Shown here: piece after piece, positions 54,618 through 64,000 of the stretch
How the letters are laid out: each line of letters starts with the position of its first letter
Numbering within the stretch: position 1 is the stretch's first letter
Source: Petrolisthes cinctipes
Lineage: Eukaryota; Arthropoda; Malacostraca; Decapoda; Porcellanidae
DNA length: 64,000 nucleotides
NCBI GenBank assembly: GCA_033782935.1
Contig: JAWQEG010001325.1
Location: 1,364,001-1,428,000, forward strand
Direction: 5' to 3'
Notes under the pieces: generated by a model
Seen by the model: only the letters and a program-made list of their open reading frames with translations
What the model was told of the DNA's origin: nothing
Database searches by the model: none
Made by a program: the position numbers and the translations under genes

Positions 54618-56099
54618 GTACCCCCCCCCCCTTCCCACTATAGATGGAGGAAAGAGGAAAGGACGACATATTGTTACGGACGGAGGGCAGAGATACAGTA
54701 CAGTACTAGTCCCTAGACTAGACTTACTCCAAAGTTAGCTATCAACAGAACAAAGTAGCACTGGGTGGCAGGTATCTGACTATAAGTTATGAAGAATAAG
54801 TAAAAATACAAACCCAGCCTATGTGAAAGAATGCTATCTCAACCCTAAAGAAACCGTCCATACATATACCCAGATTCGGTTATAAAAGAATAAATGATGA
54901 TAGAGAAACTACTCGGATTTTCTATAATATATAATGACAATATGAACTAACACAAAGACATACAAGTAACACAGAAAGAATTATAAATGAAATCAGGATT
55001 CCCAACTATGACAGAACGTGAGACAGAGCACCCAAAATATATATAATAATAATAGTAATAGTAATAATAATACGAGAGTGACCACTAAGTTAATTGTGAG
55101 AAGAAAGTAGAAATAAACAATTACACTTAACCAATATACGTCGGCGTGTCTCCTCCCGAATCTTACCACACTCAATCACTTACAAAACACAATACAAGCT
55201 TGTCGTCCCAGTCTCCAAGAATATCTAAAGTAACAAGGCATAAGCCTCGCCCTTATATACCATCGGCTCGACAAAGAAGAGTGAGCAAGTTAGAACAAAG
55301 CTACAGGAACGTCTCCGAACCTGTTCGTTAACACAGACTTAAACACACTATACTCATACGTTCCCTCCCAAGAAACTATGGGAAGACTTAAGTAATAAAA
55401 ACGGACACTCATCACGCCACTTGCGAGAGAAAGCGTACGAATCTAGAGAACATAGCTGGTTACGACATACTCAACCTTACGACACCCACACTTAAAGAAA
55501 ATGGAATAATAAGTGAATTAAATTCGCACACAACACATCCGGGTAGGGGCCTCTGCTACCACACTCACAACCACATCCACAGTCATTGTCAAAAATAGAT
55601 AGCAATACTTATAAATCAATGATAATAATTCACACACACGTAACAATATACATATCCATAAAAAAAATATACAAATACATAATACAATAATACAATAAAA
55701 CAATAATACAAAATATGAGTGGAGTGTGTGTTATACATAAGTGTATGGGTGCAGTGTGGAGTGTCGTAGGAAGGAGAAAGCAAGTGTGTGTATTAATAGT
55801 AGGGAATGTGTGTAACTGGATACGTATATGGAGTAGGTGGGCAACTGCATTGTGTATTGTGGATATGAATTTAGCGGGGCGCTGGGTGGTGCAACCGGCA
55901 TGGGACGTGAATCCCTCAGGGACCATAGCTGGCTCATCGTCTTGTAGCTGCCCCTGCGACGAGGGTGGTGTGGCAGGGCGTGGTAGTTATTGTGGTGCGC
56001 GGTCCGGGCTAACAAGACGAGGAGGTGCTGCTGGAACTGGGTATGTGACAGGCAGTAGGTCCTGAGGGAGACTAACAGGGATTTCAGGTGTCGAGATAG
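54618..56099 (-). other. 3' part of the gypsy element, non-coding or unrecognised
   Basis: A polypurine tract (GGAAGGGGGGGGGGG on the minus strand) lies at 54619-54634, next to the LTR. The remainder to 56100 has no clear frame. A TGTTACGGACGG at 54668 resembles an LTR edge, so another solo LTR may be present. Confidence 0.4.
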
Positions 56100-56324
56100 A
56101 GTTTGGAAGAGGGTCAGGAAGGATAGGTGTAGGGTCAGGCGTGGTGTGGTGGGTAGGAAGTAGGTGGTTGGGTGATAATAGTGGGAGCGGAATAGGTAGG
56201 GGTATGGTAGGAGAAGGGGGATGGGATAGGGGCAGGGGTGTAGACGAGCGGGAAAGAGGTGGGGAGTTGGCTAGCGGGAAGGAGGCGGGGGACCAGAAGT
56301 TGGGCGCGCGGGTGAGGCAGGTCG

Positions 56325-56641
56325 TTTTTTTTTTTTTTTTTTTTTTTTATCTTTGGACACTGGACATAGGCTTCATCAAGCCCGTTACTGTGGCCACTTC
56401 CGAACTGGTCACCACTTCCGAACTGGTACCCAGCCACAGAGGGAGGGAAGTGAGGGTAATTCCCAAATACTGCAGCTGTTATGGTACCAGCAAGGGTGTT
56501 TTACGATGTTCGGTGACCTTATAGTTAGTGCCTCAAACTCAAATCGGAAGAGTAAATATTCTCAGGCCCTCACCTGAGAGGATCGATCTCCCGACCTCCA
56601 GGTTACGAGTCCAGAACACTAACCACTCGGCCACCTCCCCT
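56325..56641 (-). mobile_element. tRNA-derived SINE (type b) with poly-A tail
   Basis: Minus-strand head GGGGAGGTGGCCGAGTGGTT, then AACCTGGAGGTCGGGAGATC, resembling A and B boxes of a tRNA gene. It ends in a 24-base A tract (56325-56348). It interrupts the gypsy tail frame. Confidence 0.78.
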
Positions 56642-56849
56642 AAAATACATACGTGGTTGAATAATGGTGGGGGAGGATGGGTTGAGGTAGGTTGAGGTGG
56701 GGCAGGGAAAGGTAAGCGAGGGTGTCGAGGGGAGGTAGGTTGGGTAGGGGTAGGAGAAAGTGAGCGAGGGTGTGGTGGGGCAGAAGGTTGGGGTGGTGGA
56801 ACTGGCGTGGTGGTGGGGTGAATGGGATGGTGAGATGAAGTTTCACCTG

Positions 56850-57130
56850 GTCTTGATCACGTGCTGGACACGTGCTCACCAACTGTTACCCTCCTGGAAT
56901 GAGCTCAGAGCTCGTAGTGACCGAACTTAAGGTAAGGCTGGAACCTTTTCCACACACCGGAATAGCGAGGTCACAACTCTTCGACTTACGTCCCGTACCT
57001 ATTCTCTGCTAGGTGAACTGGGGTTACACATTTAAGGAAACCATCCCAAATTGTCTCCACCCGACCGGGGATTCGAACCCAGGTCCTCTCGGATGTGAGC
57101 AGGGCGCACTAACCACTACACCACTGGGCT
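56850..57130 (-). mobile_element. tRNA-derived SINE (type c)
   Basis: Minus-strand head AGCCCAGTGGTGTAGTGGTT (A box) and GGGTTCGAATCC (B box), followed by about 200 bp of non-tRNA body. It splits the gypsy Pro/Thr-rich tail. The 3' edge is approximate and has no obvious A tail. Confidence 0.75.
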
Positions 57131-57679
57131 GTGGATGGTGTGGGGTGTGTGTGTGTCTGTAGTGCTGGTGGTGTGGGAAGTAATGGTGTAGGATGCGTGT
57201 ATGGGCGGAGCATGACAGAGTGTTGAGGTTGTGGGGTGGGTAGAAGTGGTGGACGGGAGTAAGAGGTTGATGTGGTTGGATACGATGGAGTAGTGAGGAT
57301 GGGTGGTGAAGGACACACGGATGCGTGAGTGGTTGAAGGTGTGTGTGGAGGTGTGAGTAGGCTTGACCCGTTCCCAGGACATGACATACGGTTTACCCAC
57401 TACCTGGATTGTAACGGTAGCATCCGTCCAGGAGATAACAGGATATGGGCCAGTGTAGGGTTCTTGCAGTGGTGATCTGTGTGCACCCGTACGGAGGAAG
57501 AGTTGTGAAGCGGTGTGTAGGCCAGGGGATGTGTAGGTGGGTCTGGCGGTGTTGTTGCGAGTAGGTGTCGGGCGGGCGCTAGAGATGGCTGCTTTGAGAG
57601 CTGGGAGGAACGAGAGGTTAGAGGTGTCCAGGCTTGGAGATGTGACTTGACCGGGTAGTCGACGGTCTTCTCCAAACAC

Positions 57680-58532
57680 TAGTTTCTGTCGGGTGTAGGT
57701 TCTCCTTGACAGTGGAGCGGATGGCTAGGAGGATGAGTGGTAGGGCGTCTGACCACTGGTCTGGCTGCAGTGCACAGAAGGCATCTTTCAGCCTCCTGTG
57801 CAGTCATTCCACCATGCCGTTGTTGCTGGGGTGGTACACCGTAGTCCATTGTCTACAGGTACCCAGTAGTGCCAGCAACTTCAGCCATGCATTTGGACTC
57901 AAACTGCATCCCCTGGTCTGTCACTATCACGGCAGGAGGTTCGAAGTTTGCAAACCAGTTGGAGAAGAAGTGGCGAGCTGTCCCTTCGGCGGTGATGTCG
58001 GCCATAGGAGTGGTGGTGCACCAGTGTGTGGTTTTGTCCACACAGGTAAGGAGGTACCGTGAACCGCGTGATGGTGGGAGAATTCCAACAATATCGACGT
58101 GTACTGTGTTGAACCTGCTGGTGGGTACGGGGATCTCGTGTAGTGGTGGTCGAGTGTGACGTCCCACTTTTGCCCTCTGACATGGTATGCAGGAGGTGGC
58201 CCATTCCTTAATCTGTTTCCTCATTTCTGGCCAGACTGCATGACTGCTGATGAGGCGGAGAGTACCTGCGACACCTGAGTGGTTAAGAGAGTGAAAATGG
58301 TGGAATACCTTATCTCTGAGCAGGGTGGAAATGTATGGTCGAGGCTTGCCGCATGATGTGTCACACCACAACATCGTGGTCCCATCAGGAGCCAGACTAT
58401 ATTCCAGCCGGAGACCCGTGTCGCCTGTGAGGAGGTCGCTGAGGTGAGCGTCCATTGCTTGGGCTGCTGTGATGGCTGGGAAGTCCAATACGGGCATCTG
58501 CTGGATGGTGGAAACATTAGGTAAAACAGGGG
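57680..58532 (-). pseudogene. Gypsy integrase domain, frameshift and stop
   Basis: Zinc-binding region (HHFHSLNHSGVAGTLRLISS, then WATSCIPCQRAK), first Asp in NTVHVDIVGILPPS, second Asp in VIVTDQGMQFES. After a frame change at about 57855 comes VYHPSNNGMVE with the third acidic residue, followed directly by a TGA and then LHRRLKDAFCALQPDQWSDA. The catalytic triad is recognisable, but the copy is inactive. Confidence 0.82.
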
Positions 58533-59095
58533 TGTAGTGACCGGACTAGACATGAGAGATAAAGGCAAATCTCGAATATTGGACCAGTGGGGTACCTTTA
58601 TGGCTCATTGGTAGAGTTAAGACCTGATGTCGGTCTGGTACCCGGTTCGATTCCCTGTGGATACACCCTGGGATTTTTAAGAGATCAATTTCTGGGTACC
58701 ACAAATGGTAGCTACACCAGTGGAATGGTTAGTGTGTGGTAACTATGATGGAGTGTAGTTGGGGCTTTGCTTAGTTGTCCTGGCCGGATCCTTCCTCTGC
58801 ATGGTGGCACTACTGCCGCACACTACCAACCTACCCTAGCCAGCCTTGTCTGCTCAGTCACACACGCTACCACGTTGAGGGCTTTCAGATAGAGTCCATA
58901 AATTGATCTACACGGAGAAGAAAGGGATGTAGTGACCGGACCAGACATGAGAGATAAAGGCAAATCTCGAATACTGGACCAGTGGGGTACCCTTAAGGCT
59001 CATTGGTAGAGTTAAGACCTGATGTCGGTCTGGTACCGGGTTCGATTCCCTGTGGATACACCCTGGGATTATTAGGAGATCAATTTCTGGGTACC
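58533..59095 (+). mobile_element. tRNA-derived SINE (type a), partially duplicated, 7-bp target duplication
   Basis: Two copies of one unit at a 395-bp interval: 58533-58927 complete and 58928-59095 partial. Each contains TGGCTCATTGGTAGAG-type A-box and GGTTCGATTCC B-box sequences at the same offset. ACAGGGG borders both sides (about 58526-58532 and 59095-59101), suggesting that one dimeric unit was inserted. The gypsy frame would run from RNase H to integrase if this block were absent. Confidence 0.8.
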
Positions 59096-60220
59096 ACAGG
59101 GGGCGCCCTAGACAGGGCGTCGGCGACTGCATTATCCTCACCTTTTACGTGGCGGATGTCGGTGGTGAATTCCGAGACAAACGCCAGTTGTCGTGTTACC
59201 CTCGGAGACCAGTTAGTTCCCAGCTGTTGCATGGCGGTTGTGAGTGGTTTGTGGTCGGTGTGGATGTGGAAACTCCTGCCTTCCAGGAGGTGACAGAAGT
59301 GCTTGACAGCCTCATGGATGGCCACCAGTTCCCTGTCAAATGCACTATATTTGCGTTGTGGTGGCTCCAGTCACTTACTGAAGAAGGCGATGGGCTCTAG
59401 TATACCGTCCACTTCCTGTTGCAGGACGGCTCCTATCGCGTCGATGAATGCGTCAGTGTATATTGAAGTAGGAGCGTGTGGTGTAGAGTAGGCAAGGAGG
59501 GTGGTGTCTGCTAGGCGTTTCTTGTCATCCGAGAATGCTTGTTGGGCCGCTGTTGTCCATATTAGCTTCTTTTGTGACGTCTTTTTTAGTCCCTTGAGTA
59601 GGTCGTGGAGTGGGGTGAGAGCAGAGGCGGCGTGTGGAATGAATCAATGGTAGTAGTTGATGATGCCCAAGAATTTACGTAATTTTCTAGCGGTGGTAGG
59701 TAGAGGAAATTCTCTCACAGCCTTCACCTTCTACGGCAGCAGGGTGACACCGTTAGGAGTAACAAGGTGTCCGAGGAAGTCCAGCTTGTCCACCCCCAGG
59801 ACATACTTCGAGGGGTGTACCTTAAAGCCATACTGTTGCCTGCAGCTGAACAGTTCCCTAAGATGCTGCTGGTGTTTGGCGTGGGTGTGTGATGCAACGA
59901 GGATATCGTCGATATATAAGATAGTGTAGTCCAACCCACGCAGCACCTTGTCCATGAACCGTTGGAACGTCTGGGCGGCGTTACATAACCTAAAGTTCAT
60001 GGAAGGGAAGTCGAACAGGCCAAACGGGGTGGTAATTGCCATCTTCTTAATGTCCTCCTCGGCAACAGGAATCTGGTGGAAGGCAGGGACAAGGTCAATC
60101 TTGGAGAATACCGTACATCCCTGGAGCTTGGAGTGGAAGTCCAGGACGTGCGGTATTGGGTACCTGTCGAGGATGGTGGCGGCATTAAGCGCCCTGTAAT
60201 CTCCGTGTGAGGGAATAGTC
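59096..60220 (-). pseudogene. Gypsy reverse transcriptase and RNase H
   Basis: RT from about 60220: GDYRALNAATILDRYPIPHV, VFSKIDLVPAFHQIPV, TTPFGLFDFPSMNFRLCNAA and ILYIDDILVASHTHAKHQQH (catalytic DD), to FLGHLVTPNGVTLLP. The middle (59330-59730) is readable only in pieces. RNase H resumes at 59325 (AVKHFCHLLEGRSFHIHTDH, then VKGEDNAVADALSRAP). The block lacks its N-terminus because Gmr1-2 begins at about 60235. Confidence 0.82.
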
Positions 60221-60234
60221 TTTCTCCCAGTTAC

Positions 60235-60822
60235 TGTCTAATTCATGCAGTTAAATGGTAATGGTTGTTCAGCACTTCACTGGTTCACACTTTGTTAGTT
60301 CGGCGTTCCAGTACAGTTTGGGAAGATTTTAGACTCCCCTGGGTGCATCGTTTTATGGATTCGAAGTCCATTCAGAGTTTATGTGGTGAAGGTAGCAAGC
60401 TATGGGAGTCAGTCTTGTTCTCATCGCCGAGGAGCACTCTGGCGAAGTCTCAGGACCTACATTCATCAAGGGCCGGGCGAGGAGGCTCTTTAAGGACACC
60501 GGGTCGAGTCAACTCACCAACGTCGCCCAGTTACACCGCCATACCAGAGAATCGACGAGTGTGGCGATTGGTGAGGACGACAAGGGCTCCTCGGCTGTTC
60601 AAGTGTGGGAGTGGCTTCCGTGTTTGACGGGCACTTTCAAGTCATCATTGTATATACATTATATTATATTGTAGTCATTCAACTTCCCTTAAGTCTCTTT
60701 TTGAATTCATAAATCCATGATAGTTAGTTTTGTTTAACATCCTTTGTAAATAAACCCGTAATTTGTCTATGTGTTTGCTGTCACCTCCTGGGTGTGTTTG
60801 AAGATACTAGTGAGCCTTTACA
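60235..60822 (+). repeat. Probable 5' LTR of Gmr1-2
   Basis: Starts TGTCTAATTCATG where gypsy RT similarity ends, and finishes GAGCCTTTACA just before a primer-binding site. It contains AATAAA near 60750. With TG...CA ends and a length near 588 bp it is a reasonable LTR, but its partner lies outside the window. Confidence 0.6.
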
Positions 60823-60826
60823 TAAG

Positions 60827-60844
60827 TGGCGACCTCGCCAGGAT
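60827..60844 (+). other. Primer-binding site of Gmr1-2
   Basis: TGGCGACCTCGCCAGGAT lies four bases after the LTR end. Its complement ends GGTCGCCA, like the 3' end of arthropod tRNA-Arg. It differs from the site in Gmr1-1. Confidence 0.65.
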
Positions 60845-61066
60845 CCCCATTCCTCTGGGAGGTGTTAGCTAAACAAAAGTTGATAGTGAAATTTGTGTAT
60901 ACTTACCATCCTTGGGGCCCGGAGGTAAGCGACTGTCTCTGCACCCCAGAGTCAGATAAAAGTGAAGTGGTAGGTTTTAGGTGCAGACTCGTTCTTCTAA
61001 AACTTGATCCATTACGGCCTAACTACCTAATTATCTGAATAATCATTTCAATTGTTCATCATCATA

Positions 61067-62621
61067 ATGGCAGACATTGATTTTAATCTTCTTAAATCTC
61101 AAGCTGAATCCCTCGGACTCTCGGGTGAGAACGTCGGGAAGTATGTGATGCAACAACAGGCTGTTGCGAGAGAAGAGAGAGCTAGGGAGCGAGAAGAGCG
61201 GGCCAGAAAAGAGGAACTAGCACGAGGAGAGGGCTAAGGAACGAGATGCAGAGGAGAGGAATAAGGAACGAGAAGCAGAGGAGAGGAATAAGGAACGGGC
61301 TTACCAGCTTGAAATGGCAAAGCTGAAAGCCAGTTCTTCAATCATCCCTTCCAACGTCGATGGAGTCGTTCGGCCCAGCCTGCCCATCTACAAAGACGGC
61401 GATGACATGGCTTCATATCTGATTCGCTTCGAGAGGGTTGCTGATTTGCTGAACATCACGGAAGACTCGTATGCTGTACGCCTAGGGAGTTTATTAACCG
61501 GTAAGGCTGTGGATATTTATACTTCATTAGACCCAGAAATAACAGCTAATTATAGGAGTCTTAAAAGTGCTCTCTTACGTGGATTTTGCAAAACACCTGC
61601 CAGTTATTTTAAGTCCGCCAAGATTCGCACTGGTGAGACATTCCAACAGTTCTCTATTAATTTGGGAAGGATGTTTGATCAGTGGATTGATAGCTGGGAA
61701 TTGGAAAAGACTTACGACCAACTTAGATCTTTTACGATATTGGATCAGTTCATTTCTTCATTAACGACAGACCTTCGTACTTACATAAAGGAACATAATG
61801 TTAAAACCTTAGAGGAAACGGTTACGTTGGCAGATAATTGGTCTTCTGCACACAACTCCTATCCGAAACCTAATATTGCCCATGATCGAGGGAAAAGGAA
61901 ACCAGAACCACAGATTTCACCTATACAATCTTCTACTAGAGATGACCCTGTTAAGTTTAGAGGTAAATGTTTTGGATGTGGGGAGATAAGTCACAGGCAA
62001 ACAAAGTGTCCCAAAAATCCACTAACATTCAAGTCTGGAACAGAGCAAGATTTTAAAGTAGGATTCTATTTTGATGACCCTTTTCCTCAAGAATTTGTTG
62101 CTTCAGGGACCGTGAATAGTGTACGAGTTTCTACTATCCTGAGAGACACTGGTTGTACATGTATTATCGTCTCAGAGAATGTGTTGCCTGACTTGGATTT
62201 ATCACGCTGCAAGAAAACTAAGGTTGCTGACTACCTAGGACGTGTCGATCTCTTCCCTCAGGTACGGTGTTATATTAATTGTCCTTTTTACGAAGGGTGG
62301 GCCAATGTATTGTGTGCCCCTATAAAAATGTGCAGTGTCCTAATAAGCAATGTTCCTGGTGCTCGAAACCCTGATATTTTGCTCCCAGTTCAGATTTCTG
62401 AAAAAGTCCATGCTGTTCAAACTAGATCGTCTTGGTCTAGGGTGGTTCATCCTCTAATCCTTCCTAAGGTACAGCCGTTAAACATCAACACATCTGACTT
62501 TGCTAAGCTACAGAATATCTGTCCTACTTTGTCAGCAGTAAGAGATAAAGTACAGAGTGGAGAAGAACAAACTACACGTGATGGAACCTTATACAAGTTC
62601 GTTGAGAGTCAGGGCTTGTAG
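61067..62621 (+). pseudogene. Gmr1-2 Gag and protease, frameshifted
   Basis: Starts MADIDFNLLKSQAESLGLSG, followed by a Glu/Arg-rich coiled-coil region containing a 27-bp tandem duplication (61240-61295). The frame shifts at about 61225 and continues at 61314 onward. Capsid: KDGDDMASYLIRFERVADLL, then a SCAN-like segment (about 61640-61850) with LRSFTILDQFISSLTTDLRT and TLEETVTLADNW. Zinc knuckle CFGCGEISHRQTKC (C-x2-C-x4-H-x4-C) at about 61970. Protease motif ILRDTGCTCIIVSE at about 62140. The frame stops at TAG 62619-62621, in frame with the integrase that follows. Confidence 0.85.
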
Positions 62622-64000
62622 TACCGTTCCTGTATTAAATCTAAATTCCCTGAAAGAGTTGGTAAACTTTCACTAGTAGTACCATCAGACTGTAGACCTA
62701 TTGTACTCTCTATTGCCCATGACAGTCCTATGGCTGGACATTTTTCCCATCGCAAAACTTTAGCGAGAGTAATAAACCAGTTCTTTTGGCCTTTTATGAT
62801 GAGGGATATAAGAAGTTATTGCCAATCCTATGATAAGTGCCAACGTATGTCCCCAAGAGGTAGAGTGAAACCTGTTCCCCTTAAACAGATTCCTATTGCA
62901 ACTGAACCCTTCTCAAGAGTTGCCATCGGCCTTGTAGGTCCTTTATCCCCACCGACAGCCGAAGGACACCAATACATCCTCACTTTAATCGACTTCGCTA
63001 CTGGGTTCCCCGAAGCCATCCCTCTCAAGAAGATTGATGCTGTATCTGTGGCAGAAACACTACTTGAAATCTTTTCCAGAGTAGGTATTCCCAGGGAAAT
63101 ACTATCAGATCGTGGAGCTCAGTTCAAGTCTGCCCTCATGCAAGAGTTACACCAGCTACTGGGTGTGAAACCTTCCTTCACGACCCCATACCATCCGAGC
63201 TGTAATAGACGGATCGAACGATTTCATTCCACCCTTAAAGCTTCACTTAGAAAACTATGTACCGAGAAACCGAGAGAGTGGCATCGATATCTCATTCCTA
63301 CAATGTTTGCTTTAAGAGAGATACCCAGTGATATAACAGGGTTCTCTGCTTTTAAACTTTTGTATGGTCGTGCTGTGCGAGGACCCTTGGCCGTTCTTCG
63401 AGACTTGTGGGAAGACAAAAGTATAAGTGAAGATGACAGAACATCCTTTCAGTATGTGATCGAACTTAAGGACAAGCTAGCCGAATGTTCAAAGATAGCT
63501 GCCGAAAAGGCCAAGGTGAGTAAACAGCGTTATCGCTCCTATCTCGACATGAAGTCTCAAGATCGACAATTCAAGCCAGGAGACGAGGTCCTAGTATTGC
63601 TGCCCGACACCGCTAACAAGCTGTTGATGTCTTGGAGTGGACCTTTTCCTGTCTTGGAGAGAAGAAACAGAGTCAACTACTTGATAGATCAAAATGGAGT
63701 CCAGAAGTTGTACCATGCGAACCTACTAAAAAAATACAATGGTCGGGCGTCAGTCTTCCAAGCTCAAGTTATAGATGAAGAAACCTACTTGGACGAAGGT
63801 GTAAATGAACCACTTAGGCTTGTTCAGGTGTGCATCGTTGAAGGTGAGGAGGAGGATCAAGATTGCTCCATTACCACCTTTGGCAGTGATGAAAACGAAG
63901 GTGAATCGAAACTTCCCGAGATTTCTCAGAGCCTTACAGAATGTGAAAAGTCTGATGTCTGTTGTCTTCTGTCATCGTTCCCAGATGTGTTGTCAGAGTC
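62622..64000 (+). pseudogene. Gmr1-2 integrase and RT leader, partial
   Basis: Open to the window end after the TAG. The HHCC region (IAHDSPMAGHFSHRKTLARV, then SYCQSYDKCQR) has Tyr where the usual middle Cys might be. The first catalytic position reads RVAIGLVGPL, with Gly in place of Asp. The second Asp (ILSDRGAQFKS) and the Glu (NRRIERFHSTLK) remain. The GPY/F module is SWSGPFPVLERRNRVNYL. The C-terminal extension is acidic and leads to CCLLSSFPDVLSES, the usual lead-in to RT. The missing first Asp alone would abolish integrase catalysis. Confidence 0.85.

Larger units (their letters stand above)
56100..57679 (-). pseudogene. Gypsy integrase C-terminus and Pro/Thr-rich tail
   Basis: At 57679-57340 the sequence contains EPYTGPYPVISWTDATVTIQ and KPYVMSWERVKPTHTST, the GPY/F module typical of chromovirus and related integrases. 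A low-complexity tail rich in His, Thr, Pro and Ser (PPIHASYTITSHTTSTTDTH) follows and continues as PFTPPPRQFHHPNLLPHHTL and PTSFPLVYTPAPIPSPFSYH after each SINE interruption. The tail's role is unknown. Confidence 0.65.
54042..60234 (-). mobile_element. Decayed Ty3/gypsy element, canonical RT-RH-IN order
   Basis: Reading the minus strand: RT (60220-59731), RNase H (to about 59096), integrase (58532 to about 57680), a GPY module and a long Pro/Thr/His-rich C-terminal tail (57130 to about 56100), then an LTR-like end. Three tRNA-derived SINEs interrupt it, and Gmr1-2 cuts it at 60234. The domain order contrasts with the two Gmr1-type elements nearby. Protease and gag are not present in the window. 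Confidence 0.8.
60235..64000 (+). mobile_element. Second Gmr1-type LTR retrotransposon (Gmr1-2), 5' part
   Basis: LTR, primer-binding site, Gag, zinc knuckle, protease, integrase and the start of the RT leader (LLSSFPDVLSES) run in this order to the window edge. No RT lies between protease and integrase, so the order is again Gmr1-type. The element interrupts the gypsy RT. It carries a frameshift at about 61225, a TAG at 62619-62621 and integrase lesions. Confidence 0.85.

Noticed and set aside
58600..59060. tRNA genes suggested by A- and B-box-like sequences
   Set aside because: No cloverleaf or anticodon stem can be completed, and the units are repeated inside a longer conserved body, so they are SINE heads.
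1..64000. CRISPR arrays, bacterial operons or phage modules
   Set aside because: No regularly spaced repeats with unique spacers and no prokaryotic gene organisation; the tandem repeats found are microsatellites or minisatellites.

Overview
The window is eukaryotic repeat-rich DNA, most likely from a malacostracan (decapod) crustacean. The introns are GT-AG, the genes are broken and AT-rich, (AC)n and (TA)n microsatellites are frequent, and at least ten different transposon classes are nested in one another. The host assignment is an inference from the element mix (DIRS1-like, Gmr1-like, Merlin, P-like, piggyBac and GATA-tailed LINEs); no diagnostic host gene is present. I see no rRNA or functional tRNA gene, no CRISPR array and no bacterial operon.

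Layout. 1-3.4 kb: sparse sequence, a broken Myb/SANT-type exon and one arm of a long dispersed inverted repeat. 3.4-4.95 kb: a LINE 5' half fused to a U4-snRNA-like head. 4.97-11.63 kb (minus): an intact LTR retrotransposon with a 1,517-residue polyprotein in the order Gag-protease-integrase-RT-RNase H (Gmr1-type order) and near-identical LTRs. 11.8-12.4 kb: AC microsatellite. 13-21.4 kb: a THAP fragment, a six-finger C2H2 protein, a LINE copy with a perfect 12-bp target duplication, a SAP/SWIM-like gene and a THAP gene with a duplicated exon. 22-31 kb: repeats, including a 0.9-kb imperfect palindrome, a pogo/Tigger-type HTH fragment and another LINE 3' end. 31.4-33.7 kb: a piggyBac remnant, then a SAM-like host gene with a 24-bp coding minisatellite. 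33.7-41.05 kb (minus): a DIRS1-like tyrosine-recombinase retrotransposon with inverted terminal repeats, an internal complementary region and three predicted spliceosomal introns. 41.15-42.9 kb: the largest LINE RT copy, starting in a perfect 50-bp foldback. 43.2-45.5 kb: a Merlin/ISXO2-like transposase in two pieces. 46.9-47.6 kb: a small two-exon gene. 48.97-50.37 kb: a P-like element with 29-bp inverted ends. 52-53.1 kb: a CCTAAC-rich repeat family. 54.04-60.23 kb (minus): a decayed Ty3/gypsy element of normal RT-RH-IN order containing three tRNA-derived SINE insertions. 60.24-64.0 kb (plus): the 5' part of a second Gmr1-type element, inserted into that gypsy copy and running off the window.

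The most interesting content is the two independent LTR elements with integrase upstream of reverse transcriptase. Both carry a Gag segment resembling the vertebrate SCAN domain, and one appears young and intact. Next come the intron-bearing DIRS element and the U4-snRNA/LINE junction. The window shows successive insertion (SINEs in gypsy, Gmr1-2 in gypsy, Gmr1-1 next to a LINE, DIRS in a host gene) rather than a gene pathway.
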